Origin: Lentimicrobium sp.
Lineage (GTDB): Bacteria; Bacteroidota; Bacteroidia; Bacteroidales; Lentimicrobiaceae
Reading direction: 5' to 3'
Length of the DNA: 63,197 bases
Assembly (NCBI GenBank): GCA_023957275.1
Contig: JAMLHF010000021.1
Span: 1-63,197 of the forward strand
Below the pieces are notes generated by a model. The model saw only the letters and a program-made list of their open reading frames with translations. It made no database searches and was not told the origin of the DNA. Shown here piece by piece: positions 19,794 through 27,102 of this stretch. The position numbers and the translations under genes are program-made. Numbering within the stretch: the first letter of the stretch is position 1; every line of letters starts with the position of its first letter.

Positions 19794-20527
19794 AACACTA
19801 CCTCTCTTCCTTCTTTTCCCAGCAGCACTTTGCGGAATTCGTCGAAACCGGTGTTTTCCATCCGGAAAAGGTTGAAAATACTTCCGATCGCTTCCGGCTG
19901 ATGGGCATCAGAGTTCCGGAGAATGGTTTTTCCGCGCATATAGGGGTGCTGTTTCACGAAATCCTCAGTAGATATGTGTTTCGTCAGCTCGAAGGCATCG
20001 GCCTTCATGTCAGGCGGTACAAAACCCAGTTGGCTGACAAGGCTGTATTTGGCCCTGTTGATATGGGCAGGGATAAAAATCCCGCCCAGCCGGTGCACCT
20101 CAGCTTCAACCTGGTCAATGCTCTGAGATATCGCGGTGATCAGCAGTCTGGGTTCTTCATAGCAGATGTTTTCTTCTTCATCCACTACTACCTGGTAGCC
20201 AAACAAGTCAGGCTTATTCGTGATATCAGGCAGATGCCGGTCAAGATATTGCTGAAATTCGTCCAGAATGTCAAAAGTTTCAAAGAACGCCAGGCAGTGA
20301 ACTTCTTCTTTTGTTGTTACCTCAACCCCTGTATAAACAGTGATACCTGCCTTTAGCGCTTCACTGCATACTACCCTGCATTGCCGGGTGGAATTGTGGT
20401 CGGTTATGCCTATGATGTCAAGCTTTTCTTCCAGGGCCTTCCGTACAATGTTCCGCGGGCTCATTTCAAGACTGCCGCAAGGCGAAAGTACAGTATGAAT
20501 GTGAAGGTCGGCGCTGAATTCCTTCAT
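19790..20527 (-). CDS. PHP-domain phosphoesterase
   Basis: A 245-residue PHP protein with metal ligands in DLHIHTVLSPCGS (7-19), GITDHN (41-46) and RNSDAHQ near the C-terminus. The fold performs metal-dependent phosphoester hydrolysis, for example histidinol phosphate, oligoribonucleotides or phosphotyrosine. Its position between a DRTGG gene and a GHKL ATPase gene suggests a regulatory role, perhaps removing a phosphate from a signal protein or cleaving a nucleotide signal, but that is inference. Confidence 0.85.
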   Translation of the reverse strand: MKEFSADLHIHTVLSPCGSLEMSPRNIVRKALEEKLDIIGITDHNSTRQCRVVCSEALKAGITVYTGVEVTTKEEVHCLAFFETFDILDEFQQYLDRHLPDITNKPDLFGYQVVVDEEENICYEEPRLLITAISQSIDQVEAEVHRLGGIFIPAHINRAKYSLVSQLGFVPPDMKADAFELTKHISTEDFVKQHPYMRGKTILRNSDAHQPEAIGSIFNLFRMENTGFDEFRKVLLGKEGREVVL

Positions 20528-20543
20528 CTTGTAAGCAGTTTCA

Positions 20544-20876
20544 TTATTTCAGCAGATTATACAATCTGCCATTGATTGTAAAGGTGTCTTCGCTGGTGCC
20601 TAGCACCGGAATGCTTTCTTCGTTACTTTGTTCTGCCATGTCGGGATCAGGGGAAAATCCCTTCACCAGTATTACGGCTGCTAAATCTTTCAGTGATGCA
20701 ATTGCCATCACGTTTTTATGGGTCTGCAGTGTGATCCAGATATCGCCCGAACCGGCATTGCCCATGACATCGCTCAAAAGATCGGATGAATATCCGTATT
20801 TGATTTCATTGTCGAGACCGGCAGCTCCGCTGATTACCGTAAGCCCTAATTTTTCAGCAACTTCTCTGACTTTCAT
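20544..20876 (-). CDS. DRTGG-domain protein (copy 1)
   Basis: A 110-residue single DRTGG-like domain: MKVREVAEKLGLTVISG, then YGYSSDLLSDVMGNAGSGDI, WITLQTHKNVMAIASLKDLAAVIL. DRTGG domains occur beside CBS domains and in phosphotransacetylase as probable nucleotide- or ligand-binding modules. It starts two bases after the H-cluster-like gene ends and is related to the gene at 22696-23040, so the operon holds two copies. Confidence 0.8.
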   Translation of the reverse strand: MKVREVAEKLGLTVISGAAGLDNEIKYGYSSDLLSDVMGNAGSGDIWITLQTHKNVMAIASLKDLAAVILVKGFSPDPDMAEQSNEESIPVLGTSEDTFTINGRLYNLLK

Positions 20877-20878
20877 GA

Positions 20879-22255
20879 TTAAATTCCTTTCAAGTCCCGG
20901 TACTTGTTGGTTTTCCCGAATCCCCAGATATCCTGCATGATTTTAATGCTTTCTTCCAGGCTGAGTTCACCTTTTTGTTCCAGTATTTTCTGAATAAATA
21001 TACAATTATTTATCGTTGCATCTCCCTGGGCAATGTCCTGGGCAAGCGCCTGACAGCTGGGAGCTCCGCATATGCCGCAGTCTACCATCGGCAGCAATTG
21101 CATGATGCGGTTAACTTTTTCCATTTTCCGCATGGCCTCGGCCATATTCTCATCCAGCTTCATCATCGACCGGGGCTTTATTTCTCCTATGCCAATGTTA
21201 TCAAGGAGGAATTCCCTGTTGGATGAAATTGGCCGTGCTGCGTCAGGGTGTTTGTTTTCGGTCCCGGGATGAGAGTCCTCAGGATGGTTTCTCAGGCGTT
21301 CTGCCGTGAGAAAACGGTTTGCGATTGTTAAGACGCCTCCTGCGCAACTTTCGTCGCAAGCCCTGAGTTCAAGAAAGTCGATGTCGGAAATCTCTTCGTT
21401 TTCAAGCCGTTCAAGGAATTCAATCACATTATGAATTTCATCAATGGCCAGGGATCTTCCTTTCACAAAAGGCGCTTCGCCATTGGTCAGCGACCAGCAG
21501 GTGGCTTTTTTCGAAAGCCTGTTGCCTACAGGCAGTGCACAACTCTGCATATTACGCTGCTTAACCTGCCGGTAAACTTTACTGAAGAGGATATCCATGT
21601 TGATAACACCGGTAATCGGTGAATCTTTTTCCCCGACCGGATCTTTAATCGCAGCAATTTTAGCGGCACAGGGCGTCACGTAAAATATGCCGGTTTCTTC
21701 AGCGGGAATTCCCTGTTCCAGCAGTTCATGCCTGATGTGTAAGGCCGATACGTCCAGCGGGGGCTTTAGCAGCATGATGTGGTCAACCAGGGCGGGGAAT
21801 TTCACCTGTATAAGCCTTACAATCGCAGGACAGAAAGATGAGATCAAAGGTTTTTTATCTTTCACCCTGCCTGCGTAAGCATTGATGGCTTCCGCGACGA
21901 TGTCAACCCCGTTTTCTACTTCGTAAACATGGGTAAATCCAAGCTCAAGCAATACACTGTGAATCTGACGCAGTGAGATGTCTTCAGGGAATTGACCTGT
22001 AAATACCGAAGGAACGAGTGCTACGCGGTATTTATAGTCAAAGATGTAGTTGAAGTCATCATGATCAATGATTATGGCACTTACAGGGCAAACCCTGAAG
22101 CATTCACCGCAATCAACACAACGGTTTTCGATCAGTACTGATTTTCCGTTTTTTACCCTGATTGCCTCAGTTGGACAAACGTTCATACAATGGGAACAGC
22201 CGATACACAGATCTTCCCTGATCTTGAGTGCATGGTGGAAAGTTGCTGATTCCAT
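20879..22255 (-). CDS. Degenerate [FeFe]-hydrogenase H-cluster protein with ferredoxin and FeS domains (putative sensor)
   Basis: Domain order: two [4Fe-4S] ferredoxin motifs (Cys17-20-23-27 and Cys46-49-52-56), an Fe_hyd_lg_C-type H-cluster domain (about 75-310), a linker, and a C-terminal FeS domain (Cys393, 396, 401, 418; CGICGAPSC) of the kind found in Acs/CO-dehydrogenase-associated proteins. The H-cluster motifs are reduced: SSFCP (Cys142) replaces TSCCP, TPCAAK (Cys196, Lys199) replaces MPCxxK, and RACDESCAGG (Cys300, Cys304) lacks the GGGGQP extension. The four cubane ligands and the conserved lysine remain, but the proton-relay cysteine is Phe141. It is therefore unlikely to turn over H2 fast and may be a redox or H2 sensor for the neighbouring signal proteins. 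Confidence 0.85.
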   Translation of the reverse strand: MESATFHHALKIREDLCIGCSHCMNVCPTEAIRVKNGKSVLIENRCVDCGECFRVCPVSAIIIDHDDFNYIFDYKYRVALVPSVFTGQFPEDISLRQIHSVLLELGFTHVYEVENGVDIVAEAINAYAGRVKDKKPLISSFCPAIVRLIQVKFPALVDHIMLLKPPLDVSALHIRHELLEQGIPAEETGIFYVTPCAAKIAAIKDPVGEKDSPITGVINMDILFSKVYRQVKQRNMQSCALPVGNRLSKKATCWSLTNGEAPFVKGRSLAIDEIHNVIEFLERLENEEISDIDFLELRACDESCAGGVLTIANRFLTAERLRNHPEDSHPGTENKHPDAARPISSNREFLLDNIGIGEIKPRSMMKLDENMAEAMRKMEKVNRIMQLLPMVDCGICGAPSCQALAQDIAQGDATINNCIFIQKILEQKGELSLEESIKIMQDIWGFGKTNKYRDLKGI

Positions 22256-22267
22256 TGCTATGAGTGA

Positions 22268-22693
22268 TTAGTTGTTTAAAAATGTAATAATTTCAACAGT
22301 AGTGCCTTTTCCGACCTGTGAGGTAACGGATAGACGGTCGCTGTTGTTTTTAATGTTGGGCAGGCCCATTCCGGCTCCAAATCCCATTTCGCGTACTTCC
22401 GGCGATGCAGTTGAATACCCTTGCTGCATGGCAAGTTCAATGTCTTCAATGCCCGGACCTTCGTCAACCAGCCTGATTTCGATTTTCTCCGTGTCGATGT
22501 CGATGTAGATGATTCCCTGGTAAGCATGGGCAACAACGTTGACTTCAGCTTCGTAAAGGGCAACAACAACCCTTTTAACTATCCTGGGGTCAACATTCAG
22601 CTGTTTAAGAATTTTCTTTAACTGACTGGATGCTGACCCTGCTTTGGAAAAATTACCTCCTTCAACATGAAATTCGAAATGCATCACAAACAA
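22268..22693 (-). CDS. RsbW-type GHKL ATPase (anti-sigma-like)
   Basis: The 141 residues are one small GHKL domain: N box ALYEAEVNVVAHAYQG, G1 DEGPGI, G2 GFGAGMGLPNIK. This is the RsbW/SpoIIAB class, serine kinases that bind a partner switch or sigma factor. No anti-anti-sigma (STAS) protein or PP2C phosphatase is nearby, so the partner is unclear; the adjacent DRTGG and H-cluster proteins are candidates. The stop is two bases from the start side of the upstream DRTGG gene. Confidence 0.82.
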   Translation of the reverse strand: MFVMHFEFHVEGGNFSKAGSASSQLKKILKQLNVDPRIVKRVVVALYEAEVNVVAHAYQGIIYIDIDTEKIEIRLVDEGPGIEDIELAMQQGYSTASPEVREMGFGAGMGLPNIKNNSDRLSVTSQVGKGTTVEIITFLNN

Positions 22694-22695
22694 TT

Positions 22696-23040
22696 TTAAT
22701 ATACCGGCTTAACACCGGAATTGAACAGGATTCCGCTGGATTTGAACATGGAGTAGTCACACTCAATCAGTATCATATCGTTCTCAGCGGCCAGTCGGAT
22801 CATCTCGGAAGTTGCCTTTTTCTTCCTGACAAAGATTATTTTGTTGATATCGGACATTTCAGCGGTGCGTATGGTCTGCAGATTTGCAAGCCCTGTGAGC
22901 AGAAGCAGGTTATCTGTTTCTATGGTGAGAACATCGCTCATCAGGTCGGATGCAAATGCAAATTCTACCTCGGCATCAAGCTGATCGTGGCCTGAAACAA
23001 CTTTGGCATTCAGTAATTCGACAACCTCTTTGATTTTCAT
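22696..23040 (-). CDS. DRTGG-domain protein (copy 2), first gene of the downstream unit
   Basis: A 114-residue DRTGG-like domain: MKIKEVVELLNAKVVSG, then FAFASDLMSDVLTIETDNLL, LLTGLANLQTIRTAEMSDI, NKIIFVRKKKATSEMI. It shares the SDLxSDV core with the copy at 20544-20876. It is the first gene after the promoter and Rex-like sites at 23101-23172, so it heads the ten-gene unit that ends with the tetrameric hydrogenase. Confidence 0.8.
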   Translation of the reverse strand: MKIKEVVELLNAKVVSGHDQLDAEVEFAFASDLMSDVLTIETDNLLLLTGLANLQTIRTAEMSDINKIIFVRKKKATSEMIRLAAENDMILIECDYSMFKSSGILFNSGVKPVY

Positions 23041-23100
23041 TCGGTTTAAAATTAAGCACCTTGCAGTGCGGGAGTCACAAACTTCTTACAAATGGTGGTG

Positions 23101-23132
23101 CAAAATTAAATAGTTATTTCGTGCCAACCAAA
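23101..23132 (-). promoter_or_regulatory. Bacteroidota-type promoter of the regulatory/hydrogenase unit
   Basis: On the minus strand TTTG (23132-23129), 20 nt, TAATTTTG (23108-23101): an exact match to the -33/-7 consensus. Transcription would start near 23095, about 55 nt before the DRTGG start codon. Confidence 0.7.
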
Positions 23133-23137
23133 TATTA

Positions 23138-23172
23138 TTGTTAATAAATTCACATTGTTATAAAAATAACAA
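23138..23172. promoter_or_regulatory. Two abutting Rex-like operators
   Basis: TTGTTAATAAATTCACAT (23138-23155) and TTGTTATAAAAATAACAA (23155-23172) fit the 18-bp Rex pattern TTGTKAA-N4-TTMACAA with one and two deviations; the second is a perfect palindrome. They lie just upstream of the -33 box of the downstream hydrogenase unit. Rex senses NADH/NAD+ and is known to control fermentation and hydrogenase genes in Clostridia and Thermotogae. Confidence 0.55.
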
Positions 23173-23249
23173 TAAATTTATTTTCATTCTAAACAAGTGG
23201 TCTTAATATGCGCTGAAATAAGTACTTAAATGGTCGCAGGTTTAAGCTT

Positions 23250-23284
23250 AAAATGCCAGGAGGATGGCTATAAGCCATCCTCCT
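23250..23284 (-). terminator. Intrinsic terminator after the upstream hydrogenase unit
   Basis: A perfect 12-bp stem (AGGAGGATGGCT with AGCCATCCTCCT, 23284-23273 and 23269-23258, three-base loop) is followed on the minus strand by GGCATTTT. It splits the cluster into two transcription units. Confidence 0.75.
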
Positions 23285-23304
23285 CAGCACCGAATTATCA
23301 GGTT

Positions 23305-25098
23305 TTAGTATCGCTTCCTGGGCTTGTAATGTGTGTGCAGCAGGTCATGAGATTTATGACTCAGCGGTTCGCCAAGGAATTCCTTGTAGATCTCCACAAT
23401 TTCAGGATTCTCATGCGACTTGCGGATAGGCATATCCTCATCTTCCTGGTAAATTGCTTCGGAGCGCTTTTTGCGGATTTCCGGTGAAGTGGGTATAGGC
23501 TGGCCTCCGCCACCCAGACAGCCGCCCGGGCAGCCCATTACTTCAATGAAGTGATAAGCGGCTTCCCCTTTTCTTACCTTTTCCATCAGTTGTCTTGCAT
23601 TGGCAAGTCCGTGCGCGATTGCTACATGGAGGTCAACACCTTCGAGGAAACTCCATTCGGGTTTTACATTCTTGATTTTGATGGTCGCATCCTTGATGCC
23701 TTCCATACCGCGAACCGGTTGAATGTTAAGGTTCGTGAAAGGAACTTCACGCCCGGTAACAATTTCGTAGGCAGTCCGGAGGGCGGCTTCCATTACTCCG
23801 CCTGAAGCGCCAAAGATTACCGCTGCTCCGGATGATTCTCCCAGGATACTGTCGTAATGCTCGTCTGACAGCTTGTTGAAATCAATACCTGCCTGTTTGA
23901 TCATCATGGCAAGTTCCCTGGTAGTCAATACATAATCAACATCCTGATATCCGCTGTCGCGCATTTCCGGCCTTTCGCATTCAAACTTTTTGGCTACGCA
24001 GGGCATGATCGAGACAACGACCATATCCTGAGCCTTGATGTTGATTTTATCGGCATAATAGGTTTTTGCTACGGCGCCGAACATTTGTTGCGGTGATTTG
24101 CAGGTAGAAAGGTTGTCGAGCATGTCTGAATACATGTGCTCCTGAAATTTGATCCATCCGGGTGAGCATGAAGTCATCATCGGGAGGACCACTTTCTCGT
24201 CTTTATCTACCAGTGCGCGTTTCAGGCGGGTAAGCAGTTCGGTGCCTTCTTCCATAATGGTAAGGTCGGCGGTAAAATCGGTATCCAGCACTTTATTGAA
24301 ACCGAGTTTCTTGAGCGATGCCACCATCTTGCCGGTTACCCTTTCGCCTACCGGAATTCCAAGATCTTCTCCCAGGGCGATGCGGGTAGCGGGAGCTGTC
24401 TGCACCACTACAAATTTTGAGGGATCGTATATGGCATTCCACACTTCCTCAATGTAATTGCGTTCTGTGAGCGCGCCGGTCGGACATCTGTTGATACATT
24501 GACCGCAGTTGGTGCATACCACTTCATGCATCGGTTTGTTCAGGAAAGTAGAGATCTTCTGGTGATCTCCCTTATTCACCACGGCAAGTGCACTTACTCC
24601 CTGAAGTTCAGCGCAGGTTCTGACGCAGCGCTGGCAGCGGATACATTTGCTGTCATCTTTTACGATGGAAGGGGATGAAATATCCTGGATCAGACTCTCA
24701 GGTTTCACAAGGTCGAGAAAAACGTGATCACCTATGCGGTATTCACTGGCCAGGTCCTGCAGTTCGCAATGCCCGTTTTTAAAACATTTGGTACAATCTG
24801 CATTGTGCTCTGAAAGGAGGAGTTCAACGATGTGTTTCCGTGAAACCCTCACTTTTTCGCTGTTGGTAAATACTTCCATGCCTTCTGAAACCGGTGTGGC
24901 ACAGGCAGCGGCCAGCAATCTGGCGCCTTTGACTTCCACCACACAAACGCGGCAGTTGCCTGCAACAGTAAGGTCAGGATGATTGCATAATGTGGGGATT
25001 CTGAAATTCAGCTTTTTAGCTGCCTCAAGAATGGTTGTGCCCTCTTCCACCGCGATGGGCATATTGTTTATCTTAAGGTTAACGAGATATTTGCTCAT
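23305..25098 (-). CDS. hydA: [FeFe] hydrogenase catalytic subunit (copy 2), H-cluster motif variant
   Basis: The same domain order as copy 1: [2Fe-2S], His-Cys3 cluster (HNADCTKCFKNGHC near 98-111), two-cluster ferredoxin (CIRCQRCVRTC, CTNCGQCINRC), H-cluster domain, and small-subunit domain to residue 597. Motif L1 reads TSCSPGW (309-315), so the second cysteine of the usual TSCC pair, a cubane ligand in CpI, is Ser312. About 20 residues on, STCKSPQQ has Cys333 where copy 1 has Ala332. L2 (MPCVAKKFE, Cys367) and L3 (MGCPGGCLGGGGQP, Cys523 and Cys527) are intact. It should be the catalytic subunit of a trimeric NAD-linked hydrogenase with the two genes upstream. Confidence 0.92.
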   Translation of the reverse strand: MSKYLVNLKINNMPIAVEEGTTILEAAKKLNFRIPTLCNHPDLTVAGNCRVCVVEVKGARLLAAACATPVSEGMEVFTNSEKVRVSRKHIVELLLSEHNADCTKCFKNGHCELQDLASEYRIGDHVFLDLVKPESLIQDISSPSIVKDDSKCIRCQRCVRTCAELQGVSALAVVNKGDHQKISTFLNKPMHEVVCTNCGQCINRCPTGALTERNYIEEVWNAIYDPSKFVVVQTAPATRIALGEDLGIPVGERVTGKMVASLKKLGFNKVLDTDFTADLTIMEEGTELLTRLKRALVDKDEKVVLPMMTSCSPGWIKFQEHMYSDMLDNLSTCKSPQQMFGAVAKTYYADKINIKAQDMVVVSIMPCVAKKFECERPEMRDSGYQDVDYVLTTRELAMMIKQAGIDFNKLSDEHYDSILGESSGAAVIFGASGGVMEAALRTAYEIVTGREVPFTNLNIQPVRGMEGIKDATIKIKNVKPEWSFLEGVDLHVAIAHGLANARQLMEKVRKGEAAYHFIEVMGCPGGCLGGGGQPIPTSPEIRKKRSEAIYQEDEDMPIRKSHENPEIVEIYKEFLGEPLSHKSHDLLHTHYKPRKRY

Positions 25099-25194
25099 GG
25101 TTTCGCTTGCTTTTTGGTTCTTTGGGCTTCATAACCTCCGGAAGAAATTGCCTGAAGGTATTCTTGCCCTTTACTTTGTATGTTTTCCTTTTAC

Positions 25195-26388
25195 TTAGTA
25201 AATAATCTCTTCCCTGAAATTATCAATTATTGAATTGAAGGGATTGCCGACTGATTGACCAAGGCCGCATTTCGCGGCAATTTTCATGGTTCCGGTCAGC
25301 TTTTTCAGATCGTCGAGGTAAGCAGGCGGACGTTCTCCACGTTTAACCGCTTCAATTCCCTTGAGCAGTTGCTGGCATCCAACCCGGCAGGGTGTACATT
25401 GCCCGCATGACTCTTCGGTGAAGAACTCCAGGTAATCGTGAAGAACATTATACATTGAACGTGAACTGTTGAAAATCATCATCGAGCCTCCGGTTGGTAT
25501 CCCTTCGAATCCGATAATGGTATCGTTGAACTTCTTTCTGGGTACACAATGGCCGGATGCCCCGCCAACCTGAACAGCTTTGGTGTCACCATCACCAAAT
25601 TCATTGACAAACTCATGCAGTGGCATGCCAAGTTCGAGTTCATAAATTCCCGGGATCGGCGTATCGCCTGAAACGGAGAATACTTTTGATCCTCTGGAGT
25701 CGCTGGTGCCCAATGCCTTGAATTTTTCAGGGCCCATATGACAGATCATGGTGGTATAAACCAGGGTTTCAACGTTGTTGATCACCGTAGGTTTGCTGTT
25801 GTAGCCGGCAACAGTCGGGTAGGGGGGCTTGTTGCGGGGCTCTCCGCGTTTCCCTTCCATAGATTCGAAGAGTGCGCTCTCTTCTCCGCAAACATAAGCG
25901 CCTGAACCGGATTTGAAATAAATCCTGAAATCTATGTTGCGTTTTTTCAGTGCATTGTTGAAATCCTCCAGTTTTTTCATCAGGTTCTTCAAAAGGAAGT
26001 TATACTCCCCCCTGAGGTATATGTAACCTTCTTTGGCACCGACAACATAACCACAGATGGTCATGCCGGCGAATATTTTTTCCGGTACGCGGTCGAGAAT
26101 CTCACGGTCTTTGAATGTTCCCGGTTCTCCTTCGTCAGCATTACAAATAACATATTTTACATCCCCTGTCTCATTTCTGGTGAATTTCCATTTGAGTCCG
26201 GTAGGGAACCCGGCGCCACCACGGCCTTTCAGACCACTGTCAATCAGGTCGAGGATAATGTCATCTGCTGATCTCTTAAGCGTTTTATCCAGTACTTCGA
26301 GCGGAGTGCATTTGTCGTCAACCTCGAAAATAATATCAACTTTTTTAAGATTGTTTTCCATTTGGATAGTTTTTTTGTTTGTGACCAT
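25195..26388 (-). CDS. hydB: NuoF-like flavin subunit, minimal form (copy 2)
   Basis: The 397-residue NuoF core alone: GLKGRGGAGFPTGLKW and CNADEGEPGTFKDRE for FMN/NADH, ESCGQCTPCRVG and CGLGQ for [4Fe-4S]. It lacks the N-terminal [2Fe-2S] domain and the C-terminal ferredoxin of copy 1, so this complex has a shorter electron relay. The ATG at 26388 is six bases after the NuoE gene; an internal Met at 26361 is an equally possible start. It should exchange electrons with NADH, with NuoE-like and catalytic subunits encoded on either side. Confidence 0.9.
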   Translation of the reverse strand: MVTNKKTIQMENNLKKVDIIFEVDDKCTPLEVLDKTLKRSADDIILDLIDSGLKGRGGAGFPTGLKWKFTRNETGDVKYVICNADEGEPGTFKDREILDRVPEKIFAGMTICGYVVGAKEGYIYLRGEYNFLLKNLMKKLEDFNNALKKRNIDFRIYFKSGSGAYVCGEESALFESMEGKRGEPRNKPPYPTVAGYNSKPTVINNVETLVYTTMICHMGPEKFKALGTSDSRGSKVFSVSGDTPIPGIYELELGMPLHEFVNEFGDGDTKAVQVGGASGHCVPRKKFNDTIIGFEGIPTGGSMMIFNSSRSMYNVLHDYLEFFTEESCGQCTPCRVGCQQLLKGIEAVKRGERPPAYLDDLKKLTGTMKIAAKCGLGQSVGNPFNSIIDNFREEIIY

Positions 26389-26394
26389 TTGGGT

Positions 26395-26865
26395 TTAGTG
26401 AGTGCTTTTAGCGTACTCTTCAACAATTTCAAGAGCTTTCTGAGGCGTTAGTTCAGGATAAACCTCATCGTTAATCAGCATAACAGGTCCCTTGTGACAC
26501 CATCCCAGGCAATTGGCTGTCAGCAGTGTGAATTTCTTGTCATGGGTTGTTTCACCTACCTTGATTTTCAGGGCATTGCTCAGTGTATTAATAATTTCAT
26601 CCTTGCCTTTCATGTGGCAGGTGATGGTCTTGCAGACCCTGATAATGTTTTTTCCCCTCGGCACAGTGTCGAGAAACGTGTAAAAAGAGGCTGTTCCATA
26701 TACATCTGCTGCGGCAAGATCGAGCTCTTTAGCTACGCAGAGTAATGCTTCTTCCGAAAGGTAATGCTCCTGCTGCACAATGCCCTGTAAAACAGGCATC
26801 AGGCTGTTTCGGTTTCTGCCGTTTTTTTCAACCAGCTCTTTTACGAGTGCTTCTGTTGTTAACAT
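26395..26865 (-). CDS. hydC: NuoE-like [2Fe-2S] subunit (copy 2)
   Basis: The 156-residue thioredoxin-fold protein has ligands Cys78 and Cys83 (CKTITC) and Cys119 and Cys123 (CLGWC). It is the first gene of the upstream hydrogenase unit. GGAGG lies eight bases before the ATG, a Shine-Dalgarno-like sequence. The gene pair order NuoE-NuoF-HydA is that of trimeric bifurcating hydrogenases such as Thermotoga HydABC. Confidence 0.88.
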   Translation of the reverse strand: MLTTEALVKELVEKNGRNRNSLMPVLQGIVQQEHYLSEEALLCVAKELDLAAADVYGTASFYTFLDTVPRGKNIIRVCKTITCHMKGKDEIINTLSNALKIKVGETTHDKKFTLLTANCLGWCHKGPVMLINDEVYPELTPQKALEIVEEYAKSTH

Positions 26866-26923
26866 TTAATCCTCCGACTTTAGTTAGATAAAATACTTTG
26901 TTGATTAGTGAATTGAGTGTGAC

Positions 26924-26941
26924 TTGTGAATTGATTAACAA
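26924..26941. promoter_or_regulatory. Rex-like operator A of the upstream hydrogenase unit
   Basis: TTGTGAATTGATTAACAA matches the 18-bp Rex pattern exactly (TTGTGAA, four bases, TTAACAA). It is about 60 bp before the NuoE start codon and shares this gap with the divergent truA gene. Confidence 0.65.
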
Positions 26942-26965
26942 TTCGCAGTAAAAATAGAAATTCTT

Positions 26966-26983
26966 TTGTGAATCAATTAACAA
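26966..26983. promoter_or_regulatory. Rex-like operator B of the upstream hydrogenase unit
   Basis: TTGTGAATCAATTAACAA is also an exact fit and lies 42 bp (four helical turns) from operator A, on the same DNA face. TATTTTTA (minus strand, 26956-26949) lies between the two and is a weak -7 candidate; repression by steric block would then be expected. Confidence 0.65.
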
Positions 26984-27102
26984 CAGACCTCTTTTTTTCA
27001 ACGGGTTTCCCTAATTTATAACTATTCTAAATTCAGATTATCCGGTTTTTTCAATCATTAAATCGATCGCTGAATTCTGAAGGTATTTTGTACTTTTATC
27101 CG

